DNA from: Callorhinus ursinus
Lineage: Eukaryota > Chordata > Mammalia > Carnivora > Otariidae
Direction: 5' to 3'
NCBI RefSeq assembly: GCF_003265705.1
Contig: NW_020312967.1
Coordinates: 1,040,879-1,104,878 of the forward strand
Length of the DNA: 64,000 nucleotides
The notes beneath the pieces are model-generated. The model searched no databases. It saw only the letters and a list, made by a program, of their open reading frames with translations, and was not told where the DNA came from. Positions 11,481 through 22,312 of the stretch are shown piece by piece (the first letter of the stretch is position 1; every line of letters starts with the position of its first letter). A program made the translations under genes and the position numbers.

Positions 11481-14476
11481 AACAATCTTTTGCTCCTGTA
11501 CTTCTTTCACTGAATTGCTTTGCCTCCCTTCAAACTTCTTTAATAAAGCTTAAGTCCTCAGTAGCTTAATCTTGTCATCCCAGGCGGTGATCAGAACCTG
11601 AAGAAGGCTTGGATCCTGATATACTTAGAGATTCTCCAAATGGAATATAAATGACTCAAGAAAGACAAACCAGCCAAAAGAAAGTAATAATACATAAAAA
11701 GAATGATTGACACTAAAAGGTGAGAGAAAACTCAGCCTTCAACATTAGAAAACCAGAGAAAATGGAATAGGCAAGAGACAGAGCTACTCAGCTAGAACTG
11801 GTTGTTTCCTAACCAAAAGAACCCATTTCTCATCTTTAGGGTGTCAGATAAAAACAGTTCTGGACTTAGATAAGGAAAGATTTTATTCAAAGAGACTACC
11901 GCAATAGGGAAAATATTCCAATCTTGTGGCCCGCAAGGGTCTCAAAAATCAGCATATGTTAGCCATACCTCAACAAAGTGATTTAAAAAAAATAAAAAAG
12001 AAAATAAAAAGCTTTTCTTTTACAGGGAGGGTTCACTGGGACTAGCAGCAACTCTTAAAGGGACTAGCAGGAATTGAGCAAGTGATAACATGATAGAGGA
12101 GGTCTGATGGGAAACATTTCTGGCTGTGGTCATCTGATTCTCAAGATGAGCTGTTAAAGGGAGATGTTCTGCATTTTAGTGCTTGCTCAGACTTGGGGGC
12201 CAACAAGAGTTTTGGGGTCTTGGGGAGAAGAGAGGTCAAGTTTGGCCAAGTCAAGGCAGAGGGTAAGAAATGGGCAAGTGTAAATACATGGTCAGGAGCC
12301 ATCTGTAGTATTGACCTCTGAAGGAAGCATTATTTTATCTGCCATATTTTACCGTATGTGCCTTTCTTCCCACCTTGCAGGTTCATTCATGCCTCTTTTT
12401 AATGCTGCTATGATTACAAAACCCTATTATTAATTATAACATGTAGGATCCTAGTTGCCCAAACCTGACCTCACCCTACTGCTGAACCAAATTTCCTTGG
12501 ATAGAGACATAACAGATCCACCCAACTCTGAGCCCTTCTCTGCCCCATTACAGAAGGTGGGCCAAGGCTGGCTGTTGGATTCCCATGAAGTTGATTTTTT
12601 TGGTGACTAAGCCTTTGGATTGCATTTCCTGGATTTCAGTTTGAGCTGGAACATTCCTCAGATTTACTCATTTTGGTCCTGCTGGAGCAACTTTTTGAAG
12701 TGGAAATTCTGAATCCTTACGCTCTGGCCTCTTATGAGACTCAATGACCCACTCCTCAATTCCTTGGAAAGCTTTATTTAGAATGTAAATGATTTCAGAG
12801 TAGACAGTGGTTTATTGTCTCTTCATGTTTCTGGTAAGAGACATGTGGGTTTTTTGACCACATGGAATCTTGCTTTAAGCACCCCCAGTTTGATGTAATC
12901 TAGGACCTTTACAGCTGATAAAAACAAATCTCATCCGCACTAGCAGTTTTTAAAACCAAGACTGTAGACATTAAGTAAAAGTTCAGTTATTAAAATGCAC
13001 ATTTTATTCTGCAATATGAGTGAAGTGAAAGATGAAACAAAGCCTGTAGATTTCCTTTATTTTGCTGTTTCTTTTTTGTTGTATTTTAGAGGAGGTACAA
13101 AAAGACAATAAACTACATGAAGAATAGTTTATGATCACTTTGATGTACCTCCTCCTTTTCCATCCTGAGGATATTTCTTTACATTTGCTCTTTATTTCTA
13201 GCTTTTACTATGATAATTATTAATTGTAATCCAAAATTTCTCTTATAGAGATTGAATTATATCCCCAAAGAAGGCAAGATGGTTTCGAGGGACTGCATCA
13301 GTCAAATCATTTTGGATTAATGCTGTTCTTACAAGTGCAATATGCAAGTTATAATGAAACACAGGGGGGTCTGGATAATTTACTGCAGTATACCAAAGGC
13401 CCTCATATATATCCCAGAGGTGAAGGCTTGGAATGTTCAAAGCTCAAAAAGGCAAACTGAAGAAACACTTTTTATATATAAAAAACTATGATTACAATGT
13501 GTGTCTGGATTACTGGCAACAATTTTAATTTCCTGGGCTTGTCAAAAAATAAAAAAAAAGAGAAGAAAGTAATATATGAAATGAAAACCATAATGTCAGA
13601 ATGTGGCCATGGATAAAGCTATTGGCAGTGATTCAGGCCTGATTAAAGTTAAGGAGAGAAAAAATAAATAACTTATATAAATGGTATGGGCTTTTCTTCT
13701 GTAAATAATTAGAAAACTATTGAAAAGCTCATTTCCCACATCTCACCATATATTCTTCCTGAGACTGTGATACCAAAGTGCATGTTATTTACTGTTCTGC
13801 CTATTAAAACCTATCATTTTATAAAGAAAACCCATATCTGAAGTTGATCAAGAGTGAATAGTCGTTACCTAGGAAACAAATATAATTCCTACCACTATTG
13901 TGTACTTTATTTTAAATGAGGAATTGTATCCTTTTCAATTACTTAGTGGGGAGATGGGAAAGTGGTAAACAATACTATAAATCCCCAGAATTCACTCGAT
14001 GGTAATACCGCATTAAACACTTGGGCAACTAGAATTCACACAGCCAAATAGAACTTAGAGGATTCACTACTATAAAATTCTCCAAGGATCATGAACACAA
14101 CAGGGGAAGGAAATTGGCCACTCAGCACCAGTACTGCTCTGCATCTTATCTAATTGTACATAGCCTAGGTTAGTTGAGCTAAGGACATCTCCTCCTGTGT
14201 CAAAAATAGATAACAGTGCCTAAAGTTGATAATAATTGACAAAGAAAAAAAATTGTGCTGCAAATGACAGGATTGCCTTAGAGGATTATTAAATGTATTA
14301 TCTTGAAAAGATTGGATTTTCACAAGACTATCAAATGGGAGGAGGAACTAAGGAGAGTAAGAAAACTAAGACAGTTAATTGAATTTGCAAGACACATTGA
14401 CTGTGACAAGGAGAAAATCAAGGGAATTACATGGATAATTCAAGGGAAAAAAGACACCCTTTCTTAAAGAGGTGTT
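11481..14476. other. Long unassigned stretch
   Basis: About 3 kb without a recognised SINE or L1. The segment 11860-12600 has a less AT-rich, LTR-like character but I cannot name it. The frame at 13243-13440 (minus) is short and unsupported. No CpG island, RNA gene or exon is evident. Confidence 0.4.
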
Positions 14477-14492
14477 TTCAGTTTATAGTTTT

Positions 14493-14704
14493 TTTGTTGT
14501 TGTTGTTGTTTGTTTTTTTTAAGACTTTATTTATTTATTTGACAGAGAGAGAGAGAGAGCAGGAACACAAGCAGGGGGAGTGGGAGAGGGAGAAGCAGGC
14601 TTCCCACTGAGCAGGGAGCCCGATGCGGGGCTCGATCCCAGGACCCTGGGGTCATGACCTTAGCCGAAGGCAGATGCTTAACGACTGAGCCACCCAGGTG
14701 CCCC
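14493..14704 (-). mobile_element. Can-SINE, full length
   Basis: The antisense copy starts with a T/GTT-interrupted tail and ends at the complement of the 5' end ('ccacccaggtgcccc'). TSDs 'ttcagtttatagtttt' (14477-14492) and 'ttcagtttacagtttt' (14705-14720) differ at one base, showing some age. The tail has diversified into (TTG)n. Confidence 0.95.
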
Positions 14705-14736
14705 TTCAGTTTACAGTTTTATGTAAGTGTGTGTGA

Positions 14737-14766
14737 GAGAAAGAAAGAGAGAGAGAGAAAGAACAA

Positions 14767-14813
<47 letters not shown>

Positions 14814-14861
14814 GGAGAGAGAGAAAGGAAAAAGAAAAGAAAGAATGAAAGAAAGAAAGAA

Positions 14862-14905
<44 letters not shown>

Positions 14906-15030
14906 AAAAAGAAAGAAAGGGAGAGAGAGAGAGAAAGAAAAAAAGAAAAGAAAGAAAGAAAGAAAGAAAGGAAAGAAAGAAAGAAAGAAAGAAAGGGGGA
15001 AGAGAGAAAAAGAGAGAGGAGAGAGAGTGA
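14737..15030. repeat. Long GAAA/GA polypurine microsatellite
   Basis: Nearly 300 bases containing almost only A and G on the plus strand: long (GAAA)n runs broken by GAGAGA and GGGA islands. Two similar blocks suggest an internal duplication of the tract. The Lys/Glu/Arg-only and Phe/Ser/Leu-only open frames here are composition artefacts. The mirror-symmetric polypurine sequence is of a type able to form triplex DNA. Confidence 0.97.
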
Positions 15031-15124
15031 GTTTTGGAACCATCTTAATATTAATGGTAATGGAGCCAATACTATTCTCACTATGGCTTTGTTCAAATGA
15101 GAAAAACGCTCTCTATATTTGTGT

Positions 15125-15240
15125 AATGAAGTGGAAAGAATATTGTCTTAGGAGTTAGGGAACTGCACTTTGCTGCTCACTAATTGTGTAACTTGGCCAA
15201 ATCACTGACATTTAAAATCATATTTTTCTGTTTTGAAGTG
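15125..15240 (+). mobile_element. MIR-like fragment
   Basis: 'gcactttgctgctcactaat' then 'tgtgtaacttggccaaatca' follows the MIR core order ('ctgccacttactagctgtgtgaccttgggcaa'). Only the centre is recognisable. Confidence 0.45.
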
Positions 15241-15394
15241 GTTCACGTCATCTTTTTATTATTTATTTGACCTGGAAGCCAGATACTCACATAGTTAGAA
15301 CCAAATCCAGCCAAATTGTTGATATTCAGTATCCTCAACTCTATAGTCTAAAACTGCCCTTCTTTCTAACAATTTGGATTCCCATTAAAAAAGA

Positions 15395-15790
15395 AAAGTT
15401 TAGAAGTGGGATTGCTTGATCATGTGGTAGTTCTATTTTTAATTTTTTGGAAAAACTCCATTCTGTTTCTCATAGTGCCTATACCAATTTACATTCCAAT
15501 TACATACAATCACATATAATTCCAATTTACATACCAATTACACTATAGTGCACAAGGGTTCCCTTTTCTCCACATCCTTGCCAACACTTGTTATCTTTTG
15601 ACTTTTTGATAATGGCCATTTTAACAGGTGTGAGGTGATATCTCATTGTGATTTTGATTTGCATTTTCAGATGATTAGTGATGTTGAGTGATCCTTTCAT
15701 ATACTTTTCATATACCTGTTGGTGATTTACAGATCTTCTTTGGAAAAATGTCTATTCCGGTCCTTTGCCCATTTTTAAATCAGGTTGCTC
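15395..15790 (-). mobile_element. L1M fragment, ORF2 region, inverted relative to 16216-16740
   Basis: The plus strand reads antisense ORF2: 'gtgggattgcttgatcatgt', 'ttctccacatccttgccaac' and 'aggtgtgaggtgatatctca', ending near 'cctttgcccatttttaaatc'. A local expansion of CCAATTTACATNCC-like units (about 15484-15546) lengthens it. Its order and orientation relative to the plus-strand 3' end at 16216-16740 resemble a 5'-inverted L1. Confidence 0.85.
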
Positions 15791-16190
15791 TCCACTCAAC
15801 AGTCCCTAATAAAAAGCTTGTGCCCAGGGCACCTGGCTGGCTCAGTCAGTTAAGCAACTGCCTTCAGCTCGGGTCACGATCCCAGGGTCCTGGGATCGAG
15901 CCCCACATCAGGCTCCCTGCTCTGCAGGAAGCCTGCTTCTCCCTCTCCCACTCCCCCTGCTTGTGTTCCCTCTCTTGCTGTCTCTCTCTCTGTCAAATAA
16001 ATAAATAAATCTTAAAAAAAAAAAAAAAGAGCATGTGCCCTCGGTCCTGCCATGCTTTCTCAGCTTGCCTTGCCGTACCCCTCTCCCCACAAAGGTGTGC
16101 TGGGTACCTGCCCCATGACCTGTGAGCAACAGACCCCTGTTTTGCTTCTAGTCCTTATTGAACCATGGCTCATCACTGATACCCCAGAGC
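15791..16190 (+). mobile_element. LTR-like fragment interrupted by a SINE
   Basis: Outside the SINE, this contains AATAAA at 15808-15813 followed by 'gcttgtgccc', then a C-rich stretch after the SINE. That layout (polyadenylation signal, then GC-rich R/U5-like sequence) suggests the 3' part of a retroviral LTR. I cannot name a family, no internal gene is present, and it could be ordinary unique sequence. Confidence 0.3.
15828..16028 (+). mobile_element. Can-SINE, full length
   Basis: Begins 'ggcacctggctggctcagtc', carries the CT-rich part and ends in (AAAT)n plus an A tail at about 16012-16028. Flanks 'aagcttgtgccc' (left, ending 15825) and 'agagcatgtgccc' (right, from 16029) form an imperfect TSD. 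Confidence 0.95.
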
Positions 16191-16215
16191 TCTACTTAAA
16201 TGTTCATTGAACAAA

Positions 16216-16740
16216 GTCACAACATATAATAGAACTGTATTCAAATTTAAAAAGAAGAAAATCCTGCCATTTGTGACAACATGGATAAACATTGAAGATA
16301 TTATGCTGAGTTAAGCCAGACAGAGAAAGGTATGATCTCACTTATATGTGGAATCTAAAAAAAAGAAAGGAAGAAAACAATAACAAAAAATTGAACTTAT
16401 AGAAGTAGAGAGTAGAATGGCGGTTACAGGGTGGTGGGAAGAGATGCTGGTCAAAAGCTACAAAGCTGCAATTATGTAGGATGAGTAAGTCTAGAAGCCT
16501 GATGTACAACATGATGACTATAGCTAATAAAACAAAATTGAATACTGGGAATATGATGAGAGGTGCTCTCATCACATACACAAAAAGGTAACTATGAGAG
16601 ATGATATGTTAATTAGCTTGAGTACAGTAATCATTTCACTATATGAATGTATACAAGTCATCATGTTATATATTTAAAAAGGTACTATTTTTATTAAAAC
16701 AAAAAAAGAAAAAGAAAAAAGAAAAGCAAATAAAATAATT
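16216..16740 (+). mobile_element. L1M 3' end (end of ORF2 and 3' UTR)
   Basis: 'aaatcctgccatttgtgaca', 'ttatgctgagttaagccaga' and 'cttatatgtggaatctaaaa' are the conserved end of L1M ORF2. The 3' UTR follows ('cagggtggtgggaagagatg', 'tgatgactatagctaataa') to an A-rich tail near 16700-16740. Confidence 0.85.
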
Positions 16741-18858
16741 TTGGCAACAGTTGTCCATTGATGGTGTGAGTGATTACAACTGTTATATTAATTGGAATGA
16801 AGAAAATAATCTATGTTTCTCTCTGTAGTATCAGTACATTATTATGTTTATATCCCAAATAATATTTTTTGGTGATAATTCTAGTAATAACTTAGCCTGA
16901 GAGTCTATCCTTCAAACTTAATGTGACACATCATAGAACTCAGCCTTAATTTTCTCGAGCTGTATATGGATCTAATAAAATAAAATCAACTCCAATATCT
17001 TACATTTGCCTCCTTTATATTAAGCTGGCCCTCATGGGAATTACAAAGACATCATGGAAATGGTCCTGAACCAGTTAATAATAAAAATCTTTTTCCCTGA
17101 AGAAATTAATATACCATTTTGGGTACAATTTATTATTACATATTCATTTTAGATAGAACAGCAGGCAGCCTCAAGTGGAGATATTGTAATAGTGTCCTCA
17201 GAGTCCCTGCCTGTTACTGCTGATCAGAACCCACACACTTAATTCTTATTACACATCAATTATCTGCACACTTTGAAATAATCACCTAATGCTTCAGTTA
17301 ATTAAATTTAATATCAGAATATAAATGACTGAAAATATCATTTAAAAATTTTACTTATAGATGTTTTCTTTATTTGATGACTCTTGAATTATCATAGATG
17401 AAAATAAAAGTACACAAAAGGTAAGCATATATATCCTATAAAATATTGACATTTAAGAAAATGTTCTTAAATACACAGAAATACCAGTCCTTAGTTTCTA
17501 TAAAAAAAACTCATTGCTTGGCATAGAAAAACTGAAAAAACACCAGCTAAAAGAAGAAAAGAATTGGACTTAGGATCCTCACACCAATCTACAATTCCTG
17601 AGGTGGTCTACTAGTTATCAAAACTAAAATACTACTCATCTGTAGCCTGGTTAAAAGATTGATTTATTTCTACTTGTCCTATGTAAACAAGAATGCAGTG
17701 AGCTCCTAGTGAGAATTTTTGAAACCCATCGTGAAATCCTGGTCTAGTTTTGAGCAAAGAGGGTATTGAGAGACACTACCACATTCAGCAGAGGAACACT
17801 TCTGGGAGTGTGCAGGCTCTGGCCTCTGGTGGAGCAACATCAGGCACCTGACTGGAACCTGGGGATGATTCCAGTCGTGGGACCCAATGTTTTTGGCTCT
17901 AACAATGGGTGAGACCACTAGAATATTCTCGCCTGAGGCAGTACCCGTGGCTGTGAAAAGCTAGACTGATGTCAATGAAGACAAGTTTCAGGTGCTGAAA
18001 GAATACTAACTAAACGTGTTACTGACCACACAACAGAATGGCCAGTAACCCATCCAAAGAAAGTTAAAAATTGCCAAGGAGAAGATATAAGCCTCCAAAA
18101 ACTCTAACAGGAGAGGAAGAAGGTTTGGGGATTTGGGATTCTGCTGACTTTTCATATCCAGTGATATGAATTGGAGTCAAAGACATTTTAGTTATATACA
18201 CTTTCTTAGAATATTTACTTCTTTATTATATTTTCTTATCTTGCTCCATTGGATTAAGATACTGGGAGTGCAAGACTGATTTTTAAGGATTATCTAAAAT
18301 ATCTGTCAAGTATTTGTTAAGTCAGGAGGCCCTCAAAACAATCTCCCTCAAAAAATTTAGTATGGCAACACTAACTAACATGGAGGTACATATCTTGGAT
18401 GAAATATTCAGCTCTGGCTACCACTTCTAATTTCTTAGTTACATACCATTAAGTGAAATGAAACTTTGAATAAGTCACATCAAGAAGCAACAGCTTTATA
18501 AACTGCTTCTACCGACTGTCCTAGCAGTAAAAAGCTGCCCAGGGGGGCCCTGTCACCAGTGAGATGCTCCTTCTTCAGACATACCCAAGCAAGCCAGGAA
18601 CCTATGCACTGGTTTTAACTCCTTTCTCTTGGGCTCCAGGAGGGTTAATATAAATTTACACTTTGTTGAAGAAACCAGGGGCCTATGCCTTTGTTCTCTG
18701 TAGGCTCCCAAATACCCTTAGGGTAAAATAACACTGTCACTGAGGAAAGTTAAGAAATCCTAAATTAGTTTATTGTTTGTTTTTACAATTTCAAGCCTTA
18801 CATACAATTCTTCTGAGCTTTGTGACCTGGAACAATTTGACTTTTCCATGGATGGGTG
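16741..18858. other. Unassigned, apparently unique sequence
   Basis: AT-rich complex sequence without a recognised repeat or exon. The minus-strand frame at 17706-17918 is short and has no family resemblance. Confidence 0.4.
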
Positions 18859-19515
18859 CAGTAATCCCCACCCCCTTATCTGCTGGTTTCAGTTACCCAC
18901 AGTCAACCATGGTCTAGAAGAAGATGATCCTCCTGGGGCACTTGGGTGGCTCAGTCGGTTAAGCCTCTGCCTTCGGCTCAGGTCATGGTCCCAGGGTCCT
19001 GGGATCGAGTCCCACATCAGGTTCCCTGCTCAGTGGGGAGTCTGCTTCTCCCTCTCCCTCTGCCCACCCCCTCCTCATGTTCTCTCTCTCTCTCAAATAA
19101 ATAAATAAAAATCTTAAAAAAAAAAGATGATCTTCCTTCTGATATATCATCAGAAGATAACAATAGCCCAACATTATGTCACAATGCCTACGTCATTAAT
19201 CTTACTTCGTCTCATCACGTAGGCATTTCATCATCTCACATAATCACAAGAAAAAGGTGAGTACAGTACAATCAGATATTTAGAGAGAGACAACATTCAC
19301 ATAACTTTTGCTACAGCAGATTGTTATAATTATCCAATTTTATTACTAGTTAATGTTGTTAATTTCTTACTGTGCCTAATTTATAAATTAAACTATGTCA
19401 CAGGTATACATATATAAGGAGAACATAGTATATGTAGTGTTAGGACTATCTGCGGTTTCAGGTATCTTCTGGGGAGTCTTGGAACATATCCCCTGCACAT
19501 AAAGAGGGACTACTG
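18859..19515. mobile_element. MER2/Tigger-type DNA transposon, non-autonomous, split by a SINE
   Basis: The left terminal part 'cagtaatccccacccccttatctgc' is mirrored at the right end by 'aaagagggactactg' (complement of 'cagtagtccctcttt'). Internal phrases 'ggtttcagttacccacagtc' and 'gcggtttcaggtatcttctg' match the family pattern I remember. TA follows the right end; TG precedes the left end, as a mutated TA would. No transposase is encoded. Confidence 0.65.
18935..19124 (+). mobile_element. Can-SINE nested in the DNA transposon
   Basis: TSDs 'agatgatcctcct' (18922-18934) and 'agatgatcttcct' (19125-19137) differ at one position and both lie in transposon sequence. The copy therefore inserted after the DNA element. 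The tail is (AAAT)n then A. Confidence 0.95.
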
Positions 19516-20695
19516 TATCTCATTTTCCCAGACCCAGTGCCAGGTCCTCTCCTTTGAAGATAAATTAAAGGAAAAATGTGTTGTCATTCACAACCCAGAT
19601 CTACTCTTCTGTCAGCGGTCATCCTTGATTATGTTCCTCCTTCCGGGTCACACTGGGATGAAAGCACACGTGGCAGCCCCAGTGCCTGAGTCTTAATGGT
19701 AATGTGGGAAATAGTCATCTGTGCATTTAAATATCTATCCATTGGGGACCCAAATACATGGGAAACAGAACCCACTCAGGAAATGTTATTTGGCAAATAA
19801 TTATTTGTTTGTTCTCAAGTTTAAGGTATATATCCTAAATTCCTATCACTTATTTGGCTGAATTTTTATTTTTAATTTGTCTTTAATGTTGGAATTATTT
19901 CATCTTTGTGTATATAAATTATGACTGAAATGAAAATAATATTTGAACTGTGTAGGTTGACTGGGTAGAGATTCCCAATTTAGGAAAAGGCCCTTTACAT
20001 AAGATGTCTGTGATCAATAATTCTTTATCAGCTATCAAACTCATGCATAAAACATCTTACATATGCATAATTTGTGGCATGTTCAAATAGCCTTTAAAAA
20101 TAATTTTCTTTTTTCTTTTTCTATTCCAATCTTTTTTTTTTTTAATATAAACTGGGCTCCCAATTTGTTTTCCATGAAATTACTCTCCAGACTCTTCAAA
20201 TGTATTCCTCTCAGAGCTGTCCTCTTGGAGCATTCATTTAGTTCTGAAAGCAGCATCCATCTGATTTGTCTGCAATCATTGTTTCAGATGAGCACATTCC
20301 CAAGGACAAATTTAAAAGCACTAATGCAGCTTGATCTCTTTGAAGTGGCCTACTCAGCTGCCAGCACTCGGCATTCACAGAGCTCTCTGGTCCAGCTCTA
20401 GCGTTCTCAGGAAGCACCTCCAAGTTTTTATTCTGCTTTCACAAGAACACCGCATGCTTTGCTCTCAGTATGTTCTGGAAGGTGCTTCTCCAAGGAAGGG
20501 TGAACAGGGAATCCCAGAGAGAAAGGAAATGGTGCCCGCTGGAGGAAATGAAAAAGCTTTGCCAATTTTCTGGTCTTGGTGAAATCGTTCTTTCACGGAA
20601 GTCACTGTGAATCTTGCTGCTTACAAGGCTGAAACCAAACATTTAATTAGGGCTATATGGAGTTAAACTGACAGGCTCACTATATCTTTCTTTGT
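19516..20695. other. Unassigned; includes a high-complexity block at about 20150-20650
   Basis: No transposon recognised. The block 20150-20650 has balanced composition and overlapping short frames on both strands (20063-20401 plus, 20331-20582 plus, 20439-20642 minus). None shows a known protein family or convincing splice sites. It could be unique non-coding DNA with some constraint. Confidence 0.35.
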
Positions 20696-20707
20696 GCCTG
20701 TGTGTGT

Positions 20708-20740
<33 letters not shown>

Positions 20741-20742
20741 GT
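20696..20742. repeat. (TG)n microsatellite
   Basis: An almost pure TG array with one TATG interruption near its start. It is likely length-polymorphic. Confidence 0.97.
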
Positions 20743-21289
20743 CTATACGTGTAAACATGTGACTTTTATTTCAAAATCAAGTGATTCCTAGCTGAAAGTG
20801 ATTCAATTGTGTAGTACAATATATCCTATTAGATATAAGACTTGTTAAGTCTGCATTTGCTAAGAAGTGCTTCTTAACAACTCTAAGAAATGTATCTTGA
20901 CTATAATTTTCAGGCAGCCCCATCCTGTTCACATTGCCTTTCTTAACAGTACCTGAAAAGGGTTTTTTAACTCAAGGTTTTATAACAACAAAAAAGATTA
21001 GCTGAGAATGACTGAGCCCACTCTATGGCATGAACTCTAGTGCTTAATAAACATTTAACTTAACATCAAACAACAACTAGAATTTATACAGAGAGGATTT
21101 TATCGTGATCCCTAAAAAATAGAAGGCACTCTTAGGCACCTGAGGTTTCGAAACGTGTGTGTGTCTTTTTTTTTCCACAAAACTTCTCTTTTGACTGTGT
21201 TGTTTACTGGAACTTGTTTTCGATTTCCTGTGTCCCCAGATATAGAACCGTGACTTGGAGAAGAGAACACGATGTTAAAAAGTGTGACA

Positions 21290-21425
21290 TTTGGAATCAA
21301 CTACTTGCTCTATCTCTTACTACTTGTTAGAATCGGAAAAGCTACTTAACCTCTCTGACTTTCAGTTTATTCCTCTATAAAACAGAGATAGCAACACGGC
21401 AGTTATTTAAAACTTACCATATTTT
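21290..21425 (+). mobile_element. MIR fragment
   Basis: 'aaaagctacttaacctctct' then 'tttcagtttattcctctata' and 'aaacagagatagcaac' follow the MIR core ('cacttaacctctctgagcctcagtttcctcatctgtaaaat'). It is an ancient tRNA-derived SINE. Confidence 0.65.
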
Positions 21426-21947
21426 AGGCCATCAGGGTAATTGTCTTACTAAACAGTACGTCTCTAACACTACACAGGACAGTGGAACACTGGAACAGAA
21501 GATATTCACTCCTCTGTAGCACATGACTGCAAACTGTTCTGAATCCATGTGAGCCATTGGTTCTATGCAGCTCAGAGGTTCCTTTTGTAGATAAAGCTAA
21601 AAACTCTGATGTGGATGAATGTTCACTGCTCCTTCATAACTTTGCTACCAGTTGTTATAAAAGTAAGTCTCAGACCAAATTCTGCATTCATACAGACGTA
21701 CATTAATGAAACGTGTGTTAGCAGGCAGACAAGAGTTCCAATGTTGTTGAAGTTTGGTAGTGACCCAGCTCACTGTCTTTTTAAAACAAATAATAGCTCA
21801 CACAGGGGTAAGACACTAGAAGCAGACCTAATAGTATTTCGGAGGCTTATTTTGTTACCTTTACAAATTAGCCTTAAGCAAAAAAGAATTCTGTCACCAA
21901 AAGATCAGACTCAAATCCATTTAGCAATCCAGCCTTAGGTGACATCC

Positions 21948-22312
21948 TGTTACGCTCAACGTTTGTGCCCCTCCCCACCAATTCATATGTTGAAGCCCTA
22001 ATCCCCAAAGAGATACTCTTTGTAGGTGGGACCTTTGGGAGGTGATTAGGTTTAGATTAGGTCATGAGGGTGGGGCCCTCATGATGAGGTTAGTGTCTCA
22101 TATGAAGAGGAATACAGCAACCACTGAGAAAAGGCCATGTGAGGATACAGCCAGAAGGCAGCTGTGTATAAGGCGCGAAGACAGCCTTCATCAAAAACTG
22201 AATCTGTCAGCACCTTGTTCTTGGACTTACCAGCTTCTAGAACTGTGCGAAACGTCTGTTGCTTAAGCCACCTGGTATGTGGTATCTTGTTATAGCGGGT
22301 CATGCTAAGACA
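21948..22312 (+). mobile_element. MLT1A-type solo LTR (ERVL-MaLR), complete-looking
   Basis: Starts 'tgttacgctcaacgtttgtg', contains 'aattcatatgttgaagccct', 'ggacctttgggaggtgatta' and 'ggtcatgagggtggggccct', and ends '..ctaagaca', matching the MLT1A LTR from end to end in expected order. Flanking 'catcc' (21943-21947) and 'tatcc' (22313-22317) fit a 5-bp TSD with one change. The internal region is absent, as expected for a solo LTR from recombination. It has no coding content. Confidence 0.75.

Noticed and set aside
14711..15158. Several 60-143 codon frames of Lys/Glu/Arg or Phe/Ser/Leu only
   Set aside because: They are pure products of the GAAA/GA microsatellite read on either strand.
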